From Plazaster borealis (lineage: Eukaryota > Echinodermata > Asteroidea > Forcipulatida > Labidiasteridae), in assembly GCA_021014325.1 (NCBI GenBank), contig CM037460.1:18257044-18321043 (forward strand): a stretch of DNA of 64,000 nucleotides, read 5' to 3'. Under the pieces are notes generated by a model. It saw nothing but the letters and a program-made list of their open reading frames with translations, was not told where the DNA came from and made no database searches. The position numbers and the translations under genes are program-made. The number at the start of each line of letters is the position of its first letter. The first letter of the stretch is position 1. Shown here one piece after another: positions 12,801 to 24,800 of the stretch.

Positions 12801-15800
12801 ATTTGCCAGCGAGTTGAACAACTATTAAAAAGCATTCGGCCGCACAGGCTGTGCAAAGGAAAAAACTGTGCACAGAACTATCCAATTATACTGTGCACAT
12901 GCAATTCACCGCATGATATCATATTGCATGCTGGCATAGTTCATCTATCATCCAAAACCACAGTGGATTGAATGGTCAGACAGTGGGAGGGTTGACTGTG
13001 TAATGTGTAGATGCATTCACCACATGATATCACCATAGATTCCTTGCTCTATGATATCACACAGTCAGGCATGGTGCATCTATCATTCAAAACCACAGTG
13101 GATGATATTGAATGGTCAGACAGTAGGAGGGTTGACTGTATACTGTGTAGATGCATTCACCTCATGATATCACACAGGTAGGCATAATGCATCTATCATT
13201 CACAACCATAGTGGATGATATTGTATGGTCAGACAGTAGGAGGGTTGACTGTGTACTGTGTAGATACATTCACCTCATGATATCACACAGGCAGGCATAG
13301 TGCTACAAACCACAGTGGATGTTATTGAATGGTCAGACAGTAGGAGGGTTGAATGTGTATTGTGTAGATGCATTTACCACATGATGTCACATTGCAGGCA
13401 GGCATAGTACATCTATCATTCACAACCATAGTGGATGATATTGTATGGTCGGACAGTAGGAGGGTTGACTGTGTACTGTGTAGATACATTCACCTCATGA
13501 TATCACACAGGCAGGCATAGTGCTACAAACCACAGTGGATGTTATTGAATGGTCAGACAGTAGGAGGGTTGACTGTGTATTGTGTAGATGCATTCACCTC
13601 ATGATATCACACAGGTAGGCATAATGCATCTATCATTCACAACCATAGTGGATGATATTGTATGGTTGGACAGTAGGAGGGTTGGCTGTGTACTGTGTAG
13701 ATACATTTACCTCATGATATCACACAGGTAGGCATAATGCATCTATCATTCACAACCATAGTGGATGATATTGTATGGTCGGACAGTAGGAGGGTTGGCT
13801 GTGTACTGTGTAGATACATTCACCTCATGATATCACACAGGTAGGCATAGTGCTACAAACCACAGTGGATGTTATTGATTGGTCAGACAGTAGGAGGGTT
13901 GAATGTGTACTGTCTAGATGCATTTACCACATGATGTCACATCGCAGGCAGGCATAGTACATCTATCATTCACAACCATAGTGGATGATATTGTATGGTC
14001 GGACAGTAGGAGGGTTGGCTGTGTACTGTGTAGATACATTCACCTCATGATATCACACAGGTAGGCATAGTGCTACAAACCACAGTGAATGTTATTGAAT
14101 GGTCAGACAGTATGAGTGTTAACTGTGTATTGTTTAGATGCATTCACCACATGATATCATATTTACTACCAAAGTAAAGTTGTCTTCTTCAATCATTCGG
14201 AGCTGTAAATATGTTTGTCAATCTTGCAACTGTTTCGACGAGTGGGCTTAATACCTGATTTCTCCAAAGTAGCTGCCAGGATGCAGTGTGGCCAGCACCG
14301 TTCGATTGTTCTGTCCCCCAAGTACTTGAACCAAACCGTTCTTTATGATGTACATCTCCTTCCCAACTTCACCCTAAATACAAAGCAAAAAAAGAGTATT
14401 CTTCAACTTAAATCACAAAATGAGGAATCTGCACCACAGCCAAAAGTCATACCACGTGTGTTTGCACCATGCCAGCGCTATGTATTTCAATCTTAATTTG
14501 TCACTTCATGAAAACGCAAAATTGAAAATCTAGTGATTCGTTGGTCGTGCTAATTAGTATTATTACAAAAACCATTACATGTTAGGAGTCCTGAAACTTG
14601 CTGAAAATGTTAATAGCAATGAGCATGTCAAGAATTTGTACAAAAAACGATTTGCCGAATGTTGTGATTTTTTACACATTCGTCTGTTTGTGACAGCGGT
14701 GACGAGTTGAGCTCTAAATAAGGCCGTGCCTGATTGCGGCTGCGGCTATGGCTACGACTCTTGCTAAGGGTGTTGCTGCTATGCTTCACTGCTTGTCCAT
14801 GGGATGACCAAGCCACAGTGGCAGCCACAGCTGTTAATTCGAACACGGCCTGAGTGTGGAGGACTAAGTATCAGTCTTGGTCTTGGACGGTTGAGAACTT
14901 TAAAAATTGGCAGGCGCTAGGCAGACATTAGTCCATGTGATGTCAGTGGATGGTCAGTGCAAGGAGTCTATAGACAAGAAAAATCAATGCAACAATCACA
15001 TACACACCAAAAACAGAGGAGTCACTCCTGTCTTTTGCCGGCCAGGAACAATGACCCTCCAAACAAACAGCGCTTAAACATTCTACAAGCCACTGATAAG
15101 TTTACCTTGCGGCATATGTAATCACCAGGAAGGAAGAGAACTGGTCTGAGTTTCAACACAAGATCTCGAAGCAACATCTTATCACAGTCCTGGAAGAGAA
15201 CAAATTAAAAAACAGGGTAAGAAGGGCACTAGTCTTGAAAATTCAAACAGAAACTCTAAAATTCACCTCACCTCTGGTTCTTCTCAGAAACACAACTGGT
15301 TCTTCTCAGAACCACCAATGGTTCTCCTCAGAACCACCAATGGTTCTCCTCAGAACCACCACTGGTTCTTTTACCACCACCACTGGATCTTTTACCACCA
15401 CTGGTTCTTCTCAGAACCACCACTGGTTCTTCTCAAAACCACCACTGGTTCTTCTCAGAAGCACCACTGTTCTTCTCAGAACCTTTTCAGAACCATCACT
15501 GGTTCTTCTCAGAACCACCAATGGTTCTTCTCAAAACCACCAATGGTTCTTCTCAGAACCACCACTGGTTCTTTTCAGAACCACCATGGGTTCTTCTCAG
15601 AACCACCACTGGCTCTTTTACCACCACTGGTTCTTCTCAGAACCACCACTGGTTCTTCTCAGAACCACCACTGGTTCTTTTACCACCACTGGTTCTTCTC
15701 AGAACCACCACTGGTTCTTCTCAGAACCACCAATGGTTCTTCTCAAAACCACCACTGGTTCTTCTCAGAAGCACCACTGTTCTTCTCAGAACCTTTTCAG

Positions 15801-18800
15801 AACCATCACTGGTTCTTCTCAGAACCACCAATGGTTCTTCTCAAAACCACCAATAGTTCTTCACAGAACCACCACTGGTTCTTTTCAGAACCACCACGGG
15901 TTCTTCTCAGAACCACCACTGTTTCTTCTCAGAACCACCACTGTTTCTTCTCAGAACCACCACTGGTTCTTTTACCACCACTAGTTCTTCTCAGAACCAC
16001 TAATGGTTCTTCTCAAAACCACCACTGGTTCTTCTCAGAAGCACCACTGTTCTTCTCAGAACCTTTTCAGAACTACCACTGGTTCTTTTCAAAACCACTG
16101 GTTCTTCTCAGAACCACCACTGGTTCTTCTCAGAACCACCACTGCATCTTCTCAGAACCACCACTGGTCCTTCTGCAGCACCACCACTTCTTCCATGACT
16201 CTGTTCATCACCACAAAGTACTCCATAAACCTTCATTCATCAGAGTGCCCATTTCTAAAATATTGTGTTAAAGCACTTTCCGAAGCGCTTTTGAACTTCG
16301 ATCAAATACAAATATCATATGCAGATTGCTCTCAAAATCTTTTGCGAAAAAGTAAAACATTTTTACAGGAACTGCTTAAATTTGGCGTTTTCCATGCTAT
16401 TTGGCTAGGTCTCAATAGGGCACCTGGGATTTTTTAACCGATTTGTTGGCAAAGTAAACCAAATTTGTTTACAAACGGCCTGCTGTCATTAGTCCAATGG
16501 CTTCACTGAAAAGGGCACAGGGCAAGGATTGTGGGCACAGAATATGTTACTAAAATTAGCATACCTGAAACAGCGAGACTTTACTTAGCGTATCCATGTG
16601 GACGTGGATGGCAATATCAGTCTGCATCTTGATTGGGACATTCTTCATGATCTCCTGCTCATCTGTGACAAGAATAAAACAGATAAAACAAAAATCGGTA
16701 AAACTCATCTTCTGAGAAAACCTACAGAGCACATCTCACTCTGACAACACCAGAACTTGAGTGATGTTTGAAGCTTTGCATGTCGTGGAAAATAAGAAGT
16801 ATAACTAGAACTAGTAAACTTGCGGGAACAACTGTGTGTAAATCTCTTTTGGGAGGAGTGTTAGCTCTGAAAAGAGCCGGTGTAGTCTCAATGTTTCGAA
16901 CAGTATACTTTGCTCGTCTTCAGAACTTGAGTCTGTTGAACTAATGCCCAGCTAGGACACTCCACAGTTCTCATAAAAACCCCCAAACACGCAAACACAA
17001 ATGAAAAAAAAACTGCTTGGAAAGTTGAATGATTATGGGTGAGAAGCAAGCAGGTATTATTAATGTCTTGATCAAAATTAGGCCTGGTAATATGTGATGG
17101 CGCATGTTTAAATGTTACAACAAAAAAAACCCAAAGTTGTCGAAAGCAGGAGCAAGGAAGGATCCAAACCGCAGGGACCAGCCCCTCCTCCACCCGCCCC
17201 CACCCTGGATCCCCGCCTGGTTCTGAATCAAGGTTGGATTTAGGGCATTTGCATACATGCAATTACAAGGATTTTTGTCGATATCTCACAAACGCCACTA
17301 CCGTTTGAAATGAAATTTTCACAGGTTAGTTTTATTGTATATCTCCATTTATATATAGGATAAAAAAAGTCGAACGGTTCCAAAAACCAAATGTATACTT
17401 ACCCTTAGACAACCATGAAAAAAGAATTGTTCAAGACATTTTTCAAAGAGCATTTATTTATTAATTGGTTGTGAAGCCAAGGATTCTCAGAAAAGCGAAT
17501 GGAACCACTATACTAGCCAAGAACCCCATGGAGAGAAGACAAGGAAGGCAGTTTCAGTTTTAGATGTGGGAGGGAAAACCAAGAGAATCATTCCAGGGGA
17601 AAACCCACGCAATCAGGTAGGAACAGAAAACCCAATCTACATAGTGCCCCTGGCGGGATTTGAACTAGGGTTCCAAAGGTGGAAGGCGAGGAAAGATACC
17701 ACAACGCCAACCCGACCACCAAGTTGGTCCAAGGCTTCTTCTACAAGGGATTCAAAAAACCAACTCTTTACCCAAGAGTTCCCTCCTGTCCCAGGCATAC
17801 ATGAACCACAGTCGCACTCTCCTCTGAACATCGTCTGGTATCTTCCAGTTCTGCAGCAACGACATGGTGTTGTCCATACGGCGGCGGAAGGCCCCCTTGG
17901 TGGCCCCTGCAGCGCCGACAATGTCTCGCATCTGCGGAACACAAACATAAATAATAACTGGATTTGTATTCAGCCAAATTGCACAGTAATAAGACTATGC
18001 AACATTTGCTTACAAAAAGAGTGACCTTTTACGTTCCAGGAAATTTCCTGGCAGGCAAGATGCTACAGCGGTAATATGGAAAATTTGACATTTTGTACCA
18101 TAATTTCCACATAAATTCAAGAGTTACACAAATAACAGCTGCTAGCCATTCCCTACACCAGCTAAGATGGCTAGACCTCAGCAGAGAGCACCGAATTCAA
18201 GGACCAATTTAAAGGAAAACTAGGTCTTGTAAACTCCACAGTCAACCACTTTAATGAACAAACCACTCTTGACCAGCTGTTGAATTAAAATACGGAATCC
18301 ACTCAAGCTCTGGTGGTTCTGATCAGCAGAGTGTGGGTTCGAGTCCCAGTCTTGACACTTGTGTCCTTAAGCAAGACACTTAACCATTATTGCTTCGTCC
18401 TTCGGAAGGGACGTAAAGCCATTGGTCCTGTGTGTTGTGTAAAGAACGTAAAAGAACCCAGTTACACTTTATAGCTAAGAGAAGGGGTCTGCCCCGGTGT
18501 TTCCGGCAGTGGCTGCTGAATGCGCCAAAGCACCCTGTAAACCCCTTACAAGGTGTTACAGAAATGGGTCTCATGATTCAAAAACTAAAAAAAAAAACCT
18601 GTCTGGAAATAAATGATGATAAAGCGCTCCGAGATGCCTGTAAATAAAGCACTATATAAAAACTAGTTTTTTATTAGGCAAAACAAAATTCATGTTTAGC
18701 GTCCCCGCCCGCTTCCTTTTTAGAGGCCGCCTGCTTTTCTTCTTTTTAACCCCCCCCCCAATAAATTTTAACAATCTCATTATTTTGGTCTAATTTTTTG

Positions 18801-21800
18801 TTGCATCTTGCCCATAAGAAGCCAATATGTTATTTCCTGAGTCCAAGTGGCGGCCACTTTGACAAAAACTGACAACCATCTTGAAAAATAGCCTGGCCGG
18901 TTGTCTTAAAAAATGGTCATGCGGCCATAAAAAAAAAAGAAAAAAGGCCCTCCTCCTTCCTTAATTTAAAAAGGCAGTACGCTAAACATGTTTTTATTTT
19001 CATTTTGCCTTATATTGTTATTATTATCCAAGCTCACCTGTCCGATGATGGTGGCAAAGACAAAGACCCCAATCATGAAGTCCATATTCATGAAGAAGAT
19101 CTCAAAGGTGGTTAGCGGAGTTGGGAGGTTGCCGATGGTGATGAGGGTCTTGGTTGCTCGGAACAGGCACCGCACGTAGCTAAGATACAAGACGAGGAAA
19201 TAAAAAACGAATCCTAGTAATTGACTGGGTGTATTAGGAAATCTGGACTAGAATGCAAGGGTAGCAGGTTCGAATCCCATCAAGGCCCAATTTTATAGAG
19301 GTGCTCAACGGCCGTTTTTGTGCTTACTGCGCGAGTTTCCATTCCATAAGCGCTGCTATTAACCGTAAGCACACAAAAAGGCATGCTAACCTTCCGGTGC
19401 TTACTGTTTAATGACATAACAATGGAAATTCATGGTAAATGTGCAAGCTGGCCGCCAAATTTTCTTGCTAACCTGTGAAATACGCTTACGCTTAAGGAAA
19501 AAATGTTCTGCTATAGTTAGCACGAAAATTTGCTTACCGTTAAGCAGCTCTATGAAATTGGCCCCTGGGTAGACTGTGGATTTTATTTCCCCAAGGACTT
19601 GGAAAGCACAGTGCTTTTCACACATCTGTGTACCGGTAAAGCCCAAACGCTGCTAATGACCTGGGCCAAATTTCATAAAGCATGTAAGCACAAAAACTTC
19701 CTAAACACAGAAAACTCTTGCTTAAGAAAAAATAGGTAACCAGCCAAAATACCATACGATTACCATTGCTGTGACTGGTACCCCACTCATTTCTTGCTGA
19801 GCAAAGAAATTTGCTGAGAAGAATTTTCTGCTAAACAGCTCTATGAAATTGGGCCCAGCGATTCCAACTGGCCTCTTGAAAATGTGCATTCTCGATGGTC
19901 CGGCTTGGTTGAAACAGCTGATCTAGAATGTCGGGGTCCTGGCCCTTACCAAAATGACCAATTCATTCCAATTGGATATCCATTTGGAAAGAATTGGATT
20001 GAGTTGGTATTGAGTTGGTTTATATTGGAATACTGAATTTCCAATTGGAATAAAATCTTAGACCAACTCAGTCAGTTGGTTTGATTTAACTGAATTGGAA
20101 TTAGTTGGAATTTGTTTCTACCAATTGGAAATTTTACCTCCTAAATTAATTCCAACTGGAAACTTTATTTCCCATTTGAGACCAATTGGGTCCAGTTGGA
20201 AAATGTCCAATTGGGTTCAGTTGGAAACAAATTCAAACTGAATCCAATTGAGACAAATTGGTTTTGTGCCAAAACACAATATTGGAAAAATCGGAAAATT
20301 GAATTGGAAATTGTGGTAAGAGGGGTTAGAATCCCATCCGAGTAGGAAACGATGTGGTGGCTTTAAAAAATAATTGGGGGGGGGGGGGGTTGAACAAAGA
20401 AGAATTGATTAGCGATTGACTTGAACCTGCGATCTGTGGATTAATGTACTGGCGCTCTACCAACTGCGCTATCTAGCCCTATGTTGGCAGTCTCCCTATT
20501 TTGTCAATATCTTTGTTTGGGGGTGCCAGTCAGAAGCCATTTCAGTGTCCCTTTTCAATCTGTTACTGCCGTATATAGCCGGGATCACACCCAAGTTTAC
20601 GATACGACCTTGGAAGCAAATGTATGCGATGCGTGTCGTGGCCGAGCGGTTAAGAGCACCGGACTCAAGTTCTGGTGTTTCTGATCAGCAGAGTGTGGGT
20701 TTCGAGTCCCGGTCATGACACTTGTATCCTTGAGCAAGATACTTTACCATAATTGCTTTGTCCTTTGGATGGGACATAGCCGTAGGGCTCGTTTACCAGG
20801 TTTTTGATAGTGCACGTAAAAGAACCCAGAACACTTATCGTGGAAGAGTAGGGGGATTAAACCCGGTGTTTCTGGTTCACATAGCAAGCACCCTTTTTAC
20901 AGGTCTCCCCAGGCTTGTAAGCTACAGTGATTAAGTTCATTTATGAGGCATCCTTGGTTTCATTACCAGAAATATATAATAATAATAATACTTACGCATT
21001 GCCTGCTCCATTGTACACCCAGCGGTTAGAGCCAATACCTTCCCACTTAGAGATGACGTAGTAGCAGCAAGTGTTGAGGTGTATCATGTACAACATGTAT
21101 CCGATGGTCTTCACAATCCTGTCACAAAGTTATTGATTAAAGAAACTTGTTTTTCTTGAGCCAAATCTTGAGCCAATTTTTGAATAACTTTTCTTTTCCC
21201 ATGCTTTTGCTGTGGCTTTGAATAATTTGTTTTCTCCTTACTTTTTAACCTACTTTTAGTCGTGTTTGCTTCCGTGTTTAGATACTTGACTGCTATCTGT
21301 ATACTTTTAAGTAATTTTAAAATTTTAAATGTGTTAAATTTTTAAAGTATTTTATTGCCTTTAGTTTTCTTATGTTTTAGTGTGACATGCTTTGGGGTGT
21401 TTTACATAAGAGCCATATAATAATAATAATATAAATGGTTTTATTATTTCATTTTATCACAGCATGCAAAAGAAAGATCACATTTTCCTTTGTGCCTTTA
21501 ACTCCTCGAGTCGGGCTACGTCCCGTAGCCTTAGATCTCAAGGGTCTTTCTCAGGATCCTTGCTGTTCCCAAAAAGCGCCGCCTTCTGTAACAGATCTAC
21601 CCTATTTCATCTAGATGTTTCCCCAGTGCTTTGGGAATGGTGTCAAGTGCCCCAACCACCACAGGAACTACTTTCACTTTCACCTGCCAAATCTTACAAA
21701 GTTCCCTGGCCAGGTTATAATAATAATTATTATTATTATTATTATTAATAATCCTACAAACCTGAAGCTGTTTGCCGACTTGGACTTGTTCTCAAACTTC

Positions 21801-24800
21801 TCCACAAACTCGTTGTAGCTGTGTCCTTTGAGAAGGCGTGGCAAGCGGAAGATGGGTTGAATACCAAATGCAAAATACAGCAAATCCAACGGCAACAAGC
21901 AAATAACGTCAAACTTTAAGAAAGACAAAACATATTTTGGTTTTTGGACAAGTAAAGTCATTTCAATTTAAAAAAATAAAAGAGAAATACCAAACAACCA
22001 GCCTGTGAATTTGTTTTTTATATTAACTTAGGTGGTCGTGTTTGAGAGAAAAAAAAAGAAAAAAAGTTGTTTTTGTTTGTCAGCAATTTTGTCAATGTTG
22101 GTGGTCTCCCTCATAACCTTTGGGTCGGGGGGGAGGGGGGCGAGATATTTACAAAATAGGAAGATTGCCGCCATATGGCTACTTAACTCAGTTGGTAGAG
22201 CACCTGGCACATAAACCTGGAGGTTGCAGGTTCAAATCCTGCTCTAGTCAATTTTTTCCTAAAACCAATCCAACAGCTGTTTACCTTTCAGCTCTCTAGC
22301 AAAATTCCTTATGATTTGTAAAAATAAGATTTGTATGTCAACATTCAGGTAAAACAAAACAAACTTGTGTACATACCCTGAACTGTAAAGTCTTGGTGTA
22401 ATGTTTCCTCAGTAACACCTTGTCACGCTGAAAACCAAAGTAATCAAAAACACGTTGTCATCAACCTTAGCGTAATGTCAGTATACTTTTTAGAGGGGCA
22501 TGAGGAATAGATCTTGGCGACAGTGAAATTCACTACCCAGTTATAGTCACGCTTCAATAAATCGCCACTTCAACACTAGTCACAACTAGTTTCCTTACAG
22601 TCCTTGCATTTAAGCTTTTTGAAAAGTAGCCCACCGGGTTAATAAACTGTGTAAAATTGCCCCCAGGAAGTTTTAGCAGCCCAGATTTTAAACATGTATA
22701 GACTGTGCAAGTCTCAAGCGTATTGGAACGAGAAAACACGTCAAACGAAGAACATTTTTTTCTCTGAAATCAAATCTTTGTTTTAAATTATATTTAATGA
22801 TAAAATCTGAACAACCAAAATACTCATTCTGTTTTTTTAAAACTAGTTTTAGTTTTTATAATACACAAATAATGTGCTAATTATTATTGAACCAAAATTA
22901 AAACTCTGGGACAAGGATGCTTATTTGATCTTAAATTTTCAGAAACCACTTACGTGGATTCGCGAAGGTCACACGGGCGTAAAATTTACATTTGACACAT
23001 TTTATAAAGGACGCTGATGCCTCAACAACCATAAACTGCTATGAAAAGGCTTCGCGTTGCAGTTGCAGCATCTGGCGATTATCATCGCGCATCCAAAACA
23101 AGCCTTTACATAAGTTTTGTGATCGGAGCTGGGCACAGATTTCTTAATTTTTTGCAGCAACCGGAAGCTGAGGTCAAGTTTATTTCTTGGGTTTTCTTCG
23201 TTATATTGTTGAATTGATTTCACCTTTATATTATTTTATCACTAAGTATTACATTCCCAACAACATATAAATTTTTCATGGTCAAAAACCACGTTTAAAT
23301 AAAATGATTGACAAAACAAAATCTTGCCCACGTAAATCTCCATATGGTTGGGAGTGGGACCACAATGGTCCCGGAAGTTCAAACTTGCGCGAAACTTGCA
23401 CAGTCTATTGTCATAAATGTATCTTTCTGATGTAATAATGGTAGTAATCACGACCAGTTTAGTGGTCAAAATGAAGTTAGATTCACACACACTCAAAAAT
23501 AAATTTACACACATTTAAATTTATTATTTACATATTTGCAATATTATCAATTTTAAGTTTTGTCATTACTTTGTTGTAACCCTTCCCCGGGGTATGAGGT
23601 TGTTCTGTTTTTTTTAGGATAAAATTAATACAATACAACAGTTATTATTATTACTAACTATACTCACCACGACCTGACCGTTTGCAAAGTAAAGCATCCG
23701 AGTGCGCAGGCAGATATCAAAGAGGAAGACAAAGTCACCGGTGTAGTCCAGAATGAGCCAAGTACTTTCGGAGCCGTAGGTTTTTTCAGAAAATGATGCA
23801 CGCAAGAAGATTGTGACGGCGTTGTAGATGTAGAACAGGGCCACGATACTGAGCCAAGCAAGCCACATACCCCCTGGTCAAAGATAGACGTATAATGGGG
23901 CCGATTAAAATGTTTGGACTTTTTAACCACTTCGGGTCGGTATTCTTAAAAATTGTCCGTGCCCACCAGCGGTATTATTTTTCAGAACTTTTTGGAGCTT
24001 CTGGAGTAATCGTTTTCCTTTTAAAATACCGTTGCCACAATGAAATCCTGACTTGGAAAAGAAAAGAAAAAAAGGTTTGGACTTTTTAACCACTTCAGGT
24101 TGGTATTCTTAAAAATTGTCCGCGCCTACCAGTGGTATTATTCTTCAGAACTTGTTGGAGCTTCTGGAGTAATCGTTTTCCTTTTAAAGTATCGTTGCCA
24201 CAATGAAATCCTGACTTGACAAAGGAAAGACAACAAAGGTTCTCATAATGAGCACCAGGATTTGATCGGACTCAAGTTGTGGTAGCTAAGTCTTCAGGAT
24301 GTGGGTTTGAATCCTGGTCATGACACTTGTGTCCTTGAGCAAGACACTTCACTATAATTGCTTCTCTTCACCCAGGGGTAAATGGTAATTACTCTGAAAA
24401 TTAATGGCAATAAAAGTACAGCAGCTTCGGATAGTATAAAGCATTTTGAGAAACTTTTCACTTCGAAGTAATGTGGTTATGGAAAAATGAATCACTTTTT
24501 ATCCAAACAAATTTAAATCTGAGAAGCGTTTCTGTCAAAAACGTTTCTCACATTGTGTATTCCAATGGCAGATTATTCTTCCTGCGTGGACATAACTGCT
24601 TGAGATTTTCGGCAATATCTCAAAAACGCTACCAGCTTTTGAAATGAAATTTTCACAGGTTAGTTTTATGGTATATACATGTATCTACAACTACATAGGA
24701 TTGAAATAAACAGTTGGTTCAAATTACCAAACGCATACAATCCCTTTAAAGGCACTGTACACGTTTGGTAATTACTCAAAATATATATTAGCATAAAAAC

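Noticed and set aside
15235..16437. Open frames of 249, 317, 111 and 144 codons on the plus strand
   Set aside because: They are the 22-bp minisatellite read in different frames. The unit has no stops and cycles through all frames, and it lies in an intron of a gene on the other strand.
17566..18024. 152-codon plus-strand ORF
   Set aside because: It runs through a minus-strand SINE and antisense to CNGB exon 11.
20630..20720. Possible tRNA-Leu(CAA) gene
   Set aside because: The cloverleaf-like head recurs many times, always followed by the same SINE body; no T-run terminator and imperfect stems.
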